Made by a program: the position numbers and the translations under genes
Shown: positions 1-5,485 of the stretch, one piece after another
Layout: every line of letters starts with the position of its first letter
Numbering within the stretch: position 1 is the first letter of the stretch
Assembly: GCA_035295665.1 (NCBI GenBank)
Contig: DATGIQ010000344.1
Span: forward strand, 1 to 7,890
Length of the DNA: 7,890 nucleotides
From: DATGIQ01 sp035295665
Lineage (GTDB): Bacteria > Planctomycetota > Planctomycetia > Gemmatales > Gemmataceae
Reading direction: 5' to 3'
The notes under the pieces: model-generated
Databases searched by the model: none
Seen by the model: only the letters and a program-made list of their open reading frames with translations
What the model was told of the DNA's origin: nothing

Positions 1-80
1 ACCACCTTATCGGGTACATACGGTTTGAAGTCGGCGGGGCTTTCACCCGGCGACGAGATTTCTTTCGTCGGCGCGGCCAT
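1..80 (-). CDS. N-terminus of a probable OPT-family oligopeptide transporter (partial)
   Basis: The reverse strand opens with ATG at 80 and reads 26 codons to the window edge without a stop. A GGGAG Shine-Dalgarno sequence sits 7 bases upstream. The peptide is a short polar leader ending in ADFKPYVPDKV. A cytoplasmic leader ending in a 'PYVP' motif just before the first membrane helix is typical of OPT-family (PF03169) transporters, which move peptides or metal chelates across the inner membrane. No membrane segment is visible yet, so the family assignment rests on this motif alone. The gene is divergent from the LysR-type regulator at 216, the classical arrangement of a regulator and its target. 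The existence of the gene is fairly secure; the family is tentative. Confidence 0.5.
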   Translation of the reverse strand, partial: MAAPTKEISSPGESPADFKPYVPDKV

Positions 81-200
81 CGCAGGGCTCCCAAAGATCG
101 GGGACGCGGATACTGTTTCGTTGTTTTAGCAAAGTTGGTTAAATTGGCTGCTGGCCGGGACAAAACGAAATGGTTGGGTCTCCACCAACCCGGTGTCGCT

Positions 201-207
201 GGAGGAG
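201..207 (+). promoter_or_regulatory. Ribosome binding site deciding the LysR start
   Basis: GGAGGAG lies 8 bases before the TTG at 216. An upstream in-frame TTG at 135 has no Shine-Dalgarno sequence and would add 27 residues in front of the helix-turn-helix that LysR proteins do not normally carry. The 216 start is therefore preferred. The 81-215 gap shows no convincing sigma-70 hexamers on either strand. Confidence 0.75.
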
Positions 208-215
208 CAACGCCT

Positions 216-1154
216 TTGAACCAAGGTCACCGGTACAAGGAAATCCAACTCGCTCAGCTCCGCAGCTTTTGCCTGGCCGCAACCGAAGAGAGCTTTACGT
301 CCGCGGCCAAAGCGCTGGGCCTGTCTGCTTCCACCGTCTGGCAACAGATCCGGGCACTCGAGCGCGAGCTGAAGGCCAAGCTCTTGCGTCGGCGGGGCCG
401 GATCGTGGAAATAACCGACGAGGGACGGCTGCTGCTAGAAACGGTCCAACCGCATGTGAGTGGCTTGGACTCGCTCCGCCGATTCTTTGAAGCCCGGCGG
501 GAGAATCTTCGCCAGGAGCTCGTGGTGGCTTCCGGGGCCTATCTCTTCGCGCATCACCTGCCGAGACCTATCCAGCAATTCCGAGCCGAACGGCCGGCCA
601 TTCAGTTGACCCTCCGCATCGCCGCTTGGTCGGCATTGCAGCGGGTCGTCGAACGGGGCGAGACCGATCTCGGCGTATTGGCTTGCGACCCCGACGTTCC
701 ACGCAGTCCTTATCTGGAGTACGAGCATCTGTTTGATGAGCCCTTCAGTCTCCTGATCCCAGCCGGTCATCCCCTCGCCCGGGCCAAACGGATTACGCTG
801 CATGAACTGGTCCAGCATCCGTTGATCTTGCCCCCCAAGGGAGGAGCAGACCGGAAGGCCTTCGACCGCATCCTGCGCAAGCACAACCTGAGTGAGCAGG
901 TGCAGACTGCGCTGGTGTGCGGCTTGGTGGACGTGGCCAAAGTGTACGTAGCCCTGGGCATTGGCATCGCCCTCATGTATGTCACGGAGGAGCTGGCTCA
1001 GGGCACACCGGGACTGCAGGTGCGGCCATTGGACTTCGAGATCGAACGGCTGCCGATTGAAATGGCAGTGCGCAAGGGCACGCATCAGCCGGAATACGTG
1101 GAAGTGTTCCGGCAAATCGTACGGGATACTCTTCGCAAGAGAGCAGCTCGGTGA
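216..1154 (+). CDS. LysR-type transcriptional regulator
   Basis: This is a DNA-binding regulator of 312 residues, the usual size for the family. Residues about 13-72 form the N-terminal winged helix-turn-helix (core SAAKALGLSASTVWQQIRALE, followed by the wing with RGRIVEITDEG). Residues about 100-300 form the two-lobed periplasmic-binding-like effector domain, including ERGETDLGVL and the LLIPAGHPLA strand. Such proteins act as cytoplasmic tetramers that bind a small co-inducer. The recognition helix has WQQ where many members have SRQ or SQQ. The divergent partner is the probable transporter at 80, the likeliest target. The dioxygenase gene is convergent, only 12 bases beyond the stop, so control of it is possible but not implied by layout. 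The effector is unknown; a CysB-like sulfur role is only a guess from the TauD-type neighbour. Confidence 0.88.
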   Translation: MNQGHRYKEIQLAQLRSFCLAATEESFTSAAKALGLSASTVWQQIRALERELKAKLLRRRGRIVEITDEGRLLLETVQPHVSGLDSLRRFFEARRENLRQELVVASGAYLFAHHLPRPIQQFRAERPAIQLTLRIAAWSALQRVVERGETDLGVLACDPDVPRSPYLEYEHLFDEPFSLLIPAGHPLARAKRITLHELVQHPLILPPKGGADRKAFDRILRKHNLSEQVQTALVCGLVDVAKVYVALGIGIALMYVTEELAQGTPGLQVRPLDFEIERLPIEMAVRKGTHQPEYVEVFRQIVRDTLRKRAAR

Positions 1155-1166
1155 GAGAGATGCTGC

Positions 1167-2105
1167 TCACGTTTGGAGCCAAAGGCGGACGTAATGACGG
1201 CGCCGCTCCGGCTCCGGATGATCTTCGAAAGCCGTGCGGTTGTGCAGAATCCAGCGGTTGTTGACGAAGAGGATCTGTCCCGGCTCCAGGTAGAATTCAG
1301 CCCGGAACTCAGGACGGCTCAGCGTCCGGTCCAGGATATCCAGGGCCTCAACCTGGGCCGGCGCGAGTGGTTGCATCGCGTTTTGCTGGCCGGCTTCGAT
1401 CCAGTAGCGCAGGTAGCGACAAACCAGCCGACCGCCATCCCAGGCGAAGATCGGGAAGCGAATCGTGGGTGGTTCGCCCGGCGGGACGCCGCCGCGGCGA
1501 TCGATGTGGAATGGTTGCTGGAGAATTCTCAAGACTTCCGGCGACTCGTTCGCCAATTCGTTGTAAACCGTGTAACCACTGACGATCTGGTTCCGTCCAC
1601 CCGATTTGGCCGCATGCAAACAGAACAGGCCGACATAGTCGGCGAGCGCCGGTCCGAACGAGTTGTCCGTGTGGAACGTGCTTTCGGCTTTGGTTACGGA
1701 AAAGCGCGCTCCGTAAGCGACGTCCTGTCCGGTATCGCGCACATCATACAGGAGTGTTCCTTGCACATTCTGTTCCATCGGCCGGCCCAGTCCCTGCCCC
1801 ATGAGCCAGTAAAGGGCCTGTGCCTCCCGGAGACCGTAACGTTCGAGGGGCACGCGGTCGATGACCACGAACCCACAACCATTTTCCAGGATGCTTTTGG
1901 CCCGCTCGAGTTCCTGGGCACAAGCCGCTTGATCTGCCGGCGACAGCCAAATCTCGGTCACCGGCCGGGCCCCCGAATCCAGCAACGGAATCGAACGCTC
2001 CAGGATCGGCAGGCAGGTCGGGCTCAGAGGGACAGTCCAGTCAGCGGGGCCGTTGAGCGTTGCCGCGATCCAGGCCTTCGCATCAGGAACCGTTAGACTC
2101 GGCAC
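1167..2105 (-). CDS. TauD/TfdA-type Fe(II)/2-oxoglutarate-dependent dioxygenase
   Basis: This is a predicted cytoplasmic non-haem iron oxygenase of 312 residues, similar to the TauD/TfdA/CAS family length. It would couple decarboxylation of 2-oxoglutarate to oxidation of a substrate. The facial triad is visible: HTD at residues 145-147 (FHTDNSF) and the distal histidine H288 in ILHNRTAF. Arginines R303 and R307 follow and could bind the 2-oxoglutarate carboxylate. The region before H145 (YDVRDTGQDVAYG) resembles gamma-butyrobetaine or clavaminate-synthase-like members rather than strict taurine dioxygenases, so the substrate is not assigned. The start is a GTG at 2105 with an AGGAGGT Shine-Dalgarno sequence 5 bases upstream. 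A perfect TATAAT on the reverse strand at 2153-2158 probably drives it. The gene is convergent with the LysR regulator, with no obvious terminator in the 12-base gap. Confidence 0.88.
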   Translation of the reverse strand: MPSLTVPDAKAWIAATLNGPADWTVPLSPTCLPILERSIPLLDSGARPVTEIWLSPADQAACAQELERAKSILENGCGFVVIDRVPLERYGLREAQALYWLMGQGLGRPMEQNVQGTLLYDVRDTGQDVAYGARFSVTKAESTFHTDNSFGPALADYVGLFCLHAAKSGGRNQIVSGYTVYNELANESPEVLRILQQPFHIDRRGGVPPGEPPTIRFPIFAWDGGRLVCRYLRYWIEAGQQNAMQPLAPAQVEALDILDRTLSRPEFRAEFYLEPGQILFVNNRWILHNRTAFEDHPEPERRRHYVRLWLQT

Positions 2106-2152
2106 CGGAAACCTCCTCGAATTGTGTGTCCCACGTTTGGAAGCCGGAAGCC

Positions 2153-2158
2153 ATTATA
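2153..2158 (-). promoter_or_regulatory. Candidate -10 element for the dioxygenase gene
   Basis: The reverse strand reads TATAAT exactly, about 48 bases upstream of the GTG start. No good -35 lies at 16-18 bases; that position is the T-tract of the preceding terminator. The promoter would be weak or activator-dependent, or use another sigma factor. Confidence 0.5.
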
Positions 2159-2175
2159 ACGGCCGCAGCCAGTGG

Positions 2176-2208
2176 AAAAAATAAGCCCGCGCCGGATCGC
2201 GCGGGCTT
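2176..2208 (-). terminator. Intrinsic terminator of the small secreted protein gene
   Basis: A perfect 10-bp stem (AAGCCCGCGC at 2183-2192 with GCGCGGGCTT at 2199-2208) closes a 6-base loop. Read on the reverse strand it is followed by a T-run (complement of A 2176-2181, after one base). It begins 21 bases after the stop codon at 2230 and separates that gene from the dioxygenase gene. Confidence 0.88.
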
Positions 2209-2229
2209 GCAGCGGCGAGAAGGAAACCG

Positions 2230-2469
2230 TTAGTAGATGGAGACAGCGAAGCCGCGGCAGCGGAACTGCTCCGCGAACCGCACCGCCAACCGATGTTCAC
2301 GGAACACACCGCCGAAGATCCACCCTGGTCGGCAGGGGTCCCGGTAGTACACACGGTAGACGTGACGGTGCTCATGATGGAACTCGTGGGCATCTGCGCC
2401 TGTAGGCAACGCCAACGGCGACAACAGACCCAGGGATGCAACCGATCCCAAAAGCAGTTTGCGAAACAT
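2230..2469 (-). CDS. Small secreted His-rich hypothetical protein
   Basis: This 79-residue protein of unknown function begins at ATG 2469, behind a GGAGG Shine-Dalgarno sequence at 5-6 bases. Residues 1-27 form a classical Sec signal peptide: MFRK, a leucine-rich core, and ADA before the predicted cut at A27/H28. The mature part is about 52 residues. It begins with a histidine-rich stretch (HEFHHEHRH), then a Tyr/Arg-rich segment (YRVYYRDPCRPGW) and an arginine-rich tail. Two cysteines, C46 and C71, could form one disulfide after export. Small proteins of this style, with a tyrosine-rich 'YRVYYR' segment followed by a short alpha/beta tail, recur in planctomycetes; that recollection is not checked here. 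The histidines suggest possible metal binding, which is inference. The gene is monocistronic and closed by its own terminator. Confidence 0.8.
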   Translation of the reverse strand: MFRKLLLGSVASLGLLSPLALPTGADAHEFHHEHRHVYRVYYRDPCRPGWIFGGVFREHRLAVRFAEQFRCRGFAVSIY

Positions 2470-2501
2470 GGGAACCTCCGTATCGGAAACTTTTCACTGG
2501 T

Positions 2502-2521
2502 GCCCCTCATCTGCGAGGGGC
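2502..2521. repeat. Inverted repeat upstream of the secreted protein gene
   Basis: GCCCCTC (2502-2508) and GAGGGGC (2515-2521) form a perfect 7-bp stem with a 6-base loop, 33 bases upstream of the ATG at 2469. Copies of TTCACTGG flank it on both sides. It may be an operator or a 5'-UTR hairpin; there is no T-tract, so it is not a terminator. Confidence 0.45.
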
Positions 2522-2569
2522 TTCACTGGGGAGACGTTCCCGGCCGGGGAGCTTGCGCCAGACCGTAGA

Positions 2570-2590
2570 GCGCTCTCATCGCGCTCTCAT
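2570..2590. repeat. Tandem direct repeat, two copies
   Basis: GCGCTCTCAT occurs at 2570-2579 and again at 2581-2590, one base apart (an 11-base period, one helical turn). It lies in the divergent gap between the secreted protein gene and lemA and could be a regulator half-site pair. It may also be chance. Confidence 0.4.
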
Positions 2591-2617
2591 TTTTGCGCGG
2601 CGGAGGGGGCCGTTTCC

Positions 2618-2645
2618 TTGATCATGGCGGAGCGGAATATATCAA
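2618..2645 (+). promoter_or_regulatory. Candidate sigma-70-like promoter for lemA
   Basis: TTGATC (2618-2623, four of six matches to TTGACA) is followed after 16 bases by TATCAA (2640-2645, four of six to TATAAT) in an AT-rich patch of an otherwise GC-rich gap. It would give a leader of about 95 bases before the ATG at 2747. That leader contains an 8-bp inverted repeat (ACGAGGAG at 2683-2690 with CTCCTCGT at 2708-2715). Confidence 0.35.
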
Positions 2646-2746
2646 AATAGCAGCGTCGGCGCAGCGAATGAAAGGGTAGCAGACGAGGAGCAACCAACCG
2701 GCGTTTCCTCCTCGTTCTGGTAAGTTCCACAGAAAGGTTGGGGAAC

Positions 2747-3322
2747 ATGACGTCACCAGTGTTGCTCCTGCTGGTCTTCCTCGGCGTAGGGTTTGTCGTG
2801 CTGATTGCCCTCGTCGCCATTTACAACGGCCTGGTTAACAAGCGGGTGGAAACGGAAAACTCCTGGTCGCAGATCGATGTCCAGCTCAAACGGCGTTACG
2901 ATTTGATTCCCAACTTGGTGGAGACGGTCAAGGGCTACGCCAGTCATGAACGAGAAACCCTGGAGCGAGTCATCCAGGCCCGGAATCAGGCGATGAACGC
3001 CAAGGGCGTGGCCGAGCAAGCCGCCGCCGAGAACGCACTGACCGGTACTCTGAAGACCCTCTTCGCCGTCGCCGAGGCTTACCCAGACCTGAAAGCCAAC
3101 CAAAACTTCCTGGGTCTCCAAGAGGAACTGAAGTCGACGGAGAACCGGATCGGGTTTGCCCGGCAACATTACAACGACACGGTGGGCCAGTACAACAGTG
3201 CCCTGCAGCGCTTTCCCTCCAACGTGATCGGCGGCATGTTCGGTTTCAGGCCGAGCGAATTCTTCAAGCTCGACGTGGCGGAGGCCGCCGAAGTACGCAA
3301 AGCACCGCAAGTCAAATTCTGA
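2747..3322 (+). CDS. lemA: LemA family membrane-anchored protein
   Basis: This 191-residue protein matches LemA family length (about 185-190). One N-terminal membrane helix covers residues about 4-26. A helical-bundle domain follows, carrying the family signature W40, then RRYDLIPNLVETVKGYASHE at 49-68 and the conserved AR at 78-79. The C-terminal signature YNSALQRFPSN and GMFGFRPSEFF is also present. LemA proteins are membrane proteins of uncertain biochemical role that are often paired with HtpX-like proteases. The ATG at 2747 is preferred over a TTG at 2738, because AGAAAGG (2731-2737) sits 9 bases before the ATG but directly abuts the TTG. htpX follows on the same strand after a short gap, supporting a two-gene operon. 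Confidence 0.93.
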   Translation: MTSPVLLLLVFLGVGFVVLIALVAIYNGLVNKRVETENSWSQIDVQLKRRYDLIPNLVETVKGYASHERETLERVIQARNQAMNAKGVAEQAAAENALTGTLKTLFAVAEAYPDLKANQNFLGLQEELKSTENRIGFARQHYNDTVGQYNSALQRFPSNVIGGMFGFRPSEFFKLDVAEAAEVRKAPQVKF

Positions 3323-3330
3323 GATCCCTG

Positions 3331-3374
3331 CTCCTTTCTCCACCCTCGGTAGTTCGTTGACTTCGAGAAAGGAG
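3331..3374 (+). promoter_or_regulatory. Stem sequestering the htpX ribosome binding site
   Basis: CTCCTTTCTC (3331-3340) is a perfect 10-base complement of GAGAAAGGAG (3365-3374), with a 24-base loop. The right arm contains AAAGGAG, the only Shine-Dalgarno-like sequence before htpX. There is no T-tract, so the stem looks like translational control rather than termination. Between AAAGGAG and the ATG at 3395, a short GGCG/CGCC hairpin (3376-3379 with 3383-3386) could shorten the long 20-base spacing. Confidence 0.55.
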
Positions 3375-3394
3375 TGGCGCCGCGCCGAATTGCC

Positions 3395-4381
3395 ATGCAA
3401 CCCACTTTCCGCGACTTGATTGCCGCCAATAAGCGCAACAGCCTGTTGCTGGTGTTGGGCTTCTGTCTATTCGTCCCCTTGGTGGCGATCCTCCTTAGCC
3501 TGGGACTCCTTGCCTATCTCTCGCCGTCGAGCCTGCGCCATGTCAATGTGGTGCAGGCGCTCGCAGTTGGAGGAGTGGCCGCGGGCATTGCGCTTTTGCT
3601 CTCTCTGTTTGCTTATTTCGGCGGCGAGAGCATGGTCCTAACCCTGAGCCACGCCCGTCCAATTGCGCACAAAGACGATCCGGAGCTATTCAATGTGGTG
3701 GAGGAGATGGCCATCGCGGCCGGCATTCCTGTACCGAGCATCTATGTGATTGACGACACGGCCCCCAACGCTTTCGCCACGGGACGTGATCCGAAGCATG
3801 CGGCCGTGACCATCACGACGGGCTTGCGAACGAAGCTGACGCGCGATGAACTTCAGGGAGTCATTGCCCACGAGTTGTCGCATATCCGTAACTACGACAT
3901 CCGCTTGATGCTGCTCTTGACGGTGCTGATCGGCACCGTGGTCATGCTGGCGGATTTTTTCTGGCAGGTGTTGAATTTTTCAACGCCGGGTTCCGGACGC
4001 CGCAGCCGCGACAGCGACAAGGACGGAGGCGGTCCGTTGGCTCTCGTTCTCCTGATCCTTGCCGTCATCCTGGCGATCGTTGCCCCGCTGCTGGCGCAGC
4101 TCATCCAGTTAGCGGTGCGCCGGCAACGGGAGTATCTGGCCGACGCCAGCGGCGTGGAATTGACGCGCAATCCGTTGGGGCTGGCGAGTGCTCTGCGAAA
4201 GATCGACGCCGACCCGGACGTCCTGAAAGTGGCCAATCGGGGGACCGCCCATCTCTACATCGCCAATCCGATCAAGAAGTTCGAAGCCCGCGCGCACACG
4301 GCGTTCGCCAGCCATCCGCCGATCAAAGAGCGGATCCGGCGATTAGAGGCGCTGGCTCACGAAACTCATGTGGATCGATAG
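3395..4381 (+). CDS. htpX: HtpX-like M48 family membrane zinc metalloprotease
   Basis: This is a predicted inner-membrane protease that degrades damaged or misassembled membrane proteins. It has 328 residues; typical HtpX proteins are about 290-300. Hydrophobic segments lie at about 17-44 and 52-76, then 168-194 and 216-240 around the catalytic region. The zinc site is complete: HELSH at 159-163 (H159, E160, H163) and the third ligand E246 in REYLADASG. The upstream SIYVIDDTAPNAFATGRDP strand is also typical of M48B members. A charged Gly/Arg/Asp loop at 195-213 (SGRRSRDSDKDGGG) between helices accounts for part of the extra length. ATG 3395 is chosen because the family-like TFRDLIAANKRNS starts there. 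A GTG at 3374 overlaps the Shine-Dalgarno sequence and is unlikely. The gene follows lemA by 72 bases and is probably co-transcribed, with expression possibly limited by the stem at 3331-3374. Confidence 0.93.
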   Translation: MQPTFRDLIAANKRNSLLLVLGFCLFVPLVAILLSLGLLAYLSPSSLRHVNVVQALAVGGVAAGIALLLSLFAYFGGESMVLTLSHARPIAHKDDPELFNVVEEMAIAAGIPVPSIYVIDDTAPNAFATGRDPKHAAVTITTGLRTKLTRDELQGVIAHELSHIRNYDIRLMLLLTVLIGTVVMLADFFWQVLNFSTPGSGRRSRDSDKDGGGPLALVLLILAVILAIVAPLLAQLIQLAVRRQREYLADASGVELTRNPLGLASALRKIDADPDVLKVANRGTAHLYIANPIKKFEARAHTAFASHPPIKERIRRLEALAHETHVDR

Positions 4382-4391
4382 GCAGAGAGGT

Positions 4392-4487
4392 TCAAGGAAG
4401 GATGGCGATCCGCGATGAAACAATGATATCGGATAGGCTACTCCGATCGAGGCGTCGGTGGCACCGGGTCAGCGTAGACTCGTTCAT
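4392..4487 (-). pseudogene. Remnant 5' end of a gene once coupled to the PadR gene
   Basis: The ATG at 4487 overlaps the TGA of the PadR remnant as ATGA, the usual arrangement for translational coupling. The frame begins MNESTLTRCHRRLD and stops after 31 codons at 4392. PadR genes are often followed in this overlapping way by an ABC-permease-type gene they control. This looks like the surviving start of such a gene after deletion of the rest. No domain is recognisable, and a chance short frame cannot be excluded. Confidence 0.3.
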
Positions 4488-4699
4488 GCGGGTGCTCCCA
4501 GAATGCCGCCGAAGACGCGGACGAATTGCCGCCACTCGACTCGGCCGGCGTCGAGCCGGCGTTGTCCCTTCGGAGTTAACCGGTAGATGCGACGGCGGGC
4601 GCCGCGCCGACCGTGCGGTTCGGATTCCCAGACCGCCTTGACCGCGCCGGCGGCTTCGAGCCGGTACAGGGCCGGATACAGCGATCCTTCCTTGTTCCG
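4484..4699 (-). pseudogene. Truncated PadR-family transcriptional regulator
   Basis: The reverse strand encodes about 71 codons of a PadR winged helix without a start codon. The frame contains EGSLYPALYRLEAAGAV, the end of the recognition helix and following helix, then GARRRIYRLTPKGQRRLD, the beta wing, and a tail VEWRQFVRVFGG ending in TGA at 4484-4486. All three blocks match PadR C-terminal halves. The first helices of the family are missing: in frame upstream there is only GGGFHSARNK, no ATG, GTG or TTG, and the DUF2294 stop lies at 4734-4736. The 5' half has therefore been deleted, apparently at or near the junction with the DUF2294 gene. PadR proteins repress stress or export genes, so the original target was probably the gene downstream, now also a remnant. 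The call as PadR-derived is firm; the mechanism of loss is inferred. Confidence 0.75.
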
Positions 4700-4733
4700 G
4701 GCGGAATGGAAGCCGCCCCCAAATGAGAACGCG

Positions 4734-5114
4734 CTATTTCTTCTTCGTTTCGCGGAAAGACGGCGCCTCGGCCAGGGCGAAGAGCAGGACCTCTTCGCCG
4801 GTGCGGGTGCTGATGTCGTGGTGCAGGCTCACCACCTTGGCGCCGGTGGCCTCCTGCACCAGCGCCTCCATGACGGGCCGCGCCGTCTCGATCAGATGGG
4901 TGCGTACTTGCTTGAGCAGGTCCCGCCCCTTCTCGGCCGGGAGTGACTTGACCAGTTGCTGCTCGGCCGCGGTCAAGACGCCCCGGAGGCGGACCACGAC
5001 CAAATCCCCGATCAGGTGGGCGTGGATGTCCTTGGGTCCGCGGCCCATGTACTCCTGTTCAAAGCGGGTGATCCCTTCACAGACCGCTACTTCAATTTCC
5101 CCCTGCGTTTTCAT
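4734..5114 (-). CDS. DUF2294 (MpsC-like) family protein A
   Basis: This small soluble protein of 126 residues is the usual size for DUF2294 (PF10057, named MpsC from the staphylococcal membrane-potential-generating cluster). Family hallmarks are MGRGPKDIHAHLIGDLVVVRL at about 23-43, LTAAEQQL at 47-54, and a C-terminal HHDISTRTGEEVLLFAL at 98-114. No signal peptide or membrane helix is visible. ATG 5114 is preferred, with GAGG 5 bases upstream. An upstream TTG at 5189 directly abuts AAGGG and would add 25 Cys/Gly-rich residues absent from the family. The gene has a good promoter of its own at 5204-5232. No mpsA or mpsB partner is visible in this window. It is divergent from, and homologous to, protein B at 5486. 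The molecular role is unknown; even in staphylococci MpsC is the least understood member. Confidence 0.87.
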   Translation of the reverse strand: MKTQGEIEVAVCEGITRFEQEYMGRGPKDIHAHLIGDLVVVRLRGVLTAAEQQLVKSLPAEKGRDLLKQVRTHLIETARPVMEALVQEATGAKVVSLHHDISTRTGEEVLLFALAEAPSFRETKKK

Positions 5115-5203
5115 GGTGGCCTCGAACGCGTTCCGAGCGGCGGTCGGGTGCCCGGCCTGCCCAGCACGACAGGAGCACTCGGTTCCCAACCCTTGCAGGG
5201 AAG

Positions 5204-5232
5204 ATGATACGAAGCCTGGAAGGGCACGACAA
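5204..5232 (-). promoter_or_regulatory. Sigma-70-like promoter of DUF2294 gene A
   Basis: On the reverse strand TTGTCG (5232-5227) and TATCAT (5209-5204) are separated by exactly 17 bases. The -10 matches TATAAT in five of six positions and the -35 matches in four of six. The leader to ATG 5114 would be about 83 bases. Confidence 0.65.
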
Positions 5233-5254
5233 TGGAGACAATCGAGTCAGACAC

Positions 5255-5282
5255 TTGCTTTCATCCCTCCGAGCCGTACAAT
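5255..5282 (+). promoter_or_regulatory. Sigma-70-like promoter of the leader RNA and DUF2294 gene B
   Basis: TTGCTT (5255-5260) and TACAAT (5277-5282, five of six matches) are 16 bases apart. This places a start near 5289, at the head of the structured leader. Only 22 bases separate its -35 from the -35 of the divergent promoter at 5204-5232. A second TACAAT at 5328-5333 lacks a good -35. Confidence 0.55.
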
Positions 5283-5288
5283 GAAAGT

Positions 5289-5485
5289 TGAAGGGGAGCC
5301 CTGGTGAACTTTACAAGCGGCTCCCGTTACAATCGTCGGATGACTAGATGAAGGGCACCCCGGCAGTGCCGGGAGGCCCGTTGGCGAGTAAACCGGCATG
5401 GTTGAATACCCGAGGGTGTTCGGCCATGCCGATTTTTTTTCGCCCTCGGTGACGCGGCGCAGTCCCAACCACCAGGGAGAACGGG
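5289..5485 (+). ncRNA. Structured leader RNA with predicted transcription attenuator
   Basis: This leader of about 197 bases runs from the predicted start to the ATG of DUF2294 gene B. Three stems are visible in order. Stem 1 is GGGAGCC (5294-5300) with GGCTCCC (5319-5325). Stem 2 is CCCGGC (5359-5364) with GCCGGG (5368-5373). Stem 3 is the 17-bp terminator hairpin (5394-5431) followed by U8. The right arm of stem 2 (GTGCCGG, 5366-5372) can instead pair with the left base of the terminator (CCGGCAT, 5393-5399). This gives the mutually exclusive antiterminator expected of an attenuator. A distal pairing, CCGAGGGTG (5410-5418) with CGCCCTCGG (5441-5449), could form after read-through. I cannot match it to a known riboswitch class. 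It could also be a free small RNA ending at 5440. The 5' end is inferred from the promoter. Confidence 0.55.
5394..5440 (+). terminator. Strong intrinsic terminator inside the leader of DUF2294 gene B
   Basis: The arms 5394-5410 and 5415-5431 pair over 17 consecutive positions around the tetraloop CGAG, followed by A and eight Ts (5433-5440). Three of the pairs are U-G wobbles that exist only in plus-strand RNA; on the other strand they would be A-C mismatches. Together with the T-run, this fixes the direction. No plus-strand gene precedes it for 1 kb, so it must act on a leader or small RNA. Confidence 0.87.

Noticed and set aside
435..1115. Long minus-strand open frame opposite the LysR gene
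   Set aside because: Composition is typical of an antisense frame in GC-rich DNA, and the LysR protein on the other strand is clear.
1173..2096. Long plus-strand open frame of 307 codons
   Set aside because: It is the antisense shadow of the dioxygenase gene, which has intact catalytic residues and a good ribosome binding site; the shadow has no recognisable domain.
3331..3374. Inverted repeat after lemA as a transcription terminator
   Set aside because: Loop of 24 bases and no T-run on either strand; it overlaps the htpX ribosome binding site, so translational control fits better.
2753..3400. Minus-strand open frame of 215 codons opposite lemA
   Set aside because: Antisense of a well-matched LemA protein; no domain and no ribosome binding site.
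4402..5307. Plus-strand open frames across the PadR remnant and DUF2294 gene A
   Set aside because: They are arginine- or serine-rich shadow frames; the reverse strand carries recognisable PadR and DUF2294 sequence.
5328..5333. Second TACAAT as an alternative promoter for the leader
   Set aside because: No reasonable -35 hexamer at 16-18 bases upstream; the TACAAT at 5277 is better supported.
5410..5449. CCGAGGGTG/CGCCCTCGG pairing as the antiterminator of the leader
   Set aside because: Its 3' arm lies downstream of the U8 tract, so it would be made only after polymerase has passed the termination point. The upstream pairing 5366-5372 with 5393-5399 is the better antiterminator.
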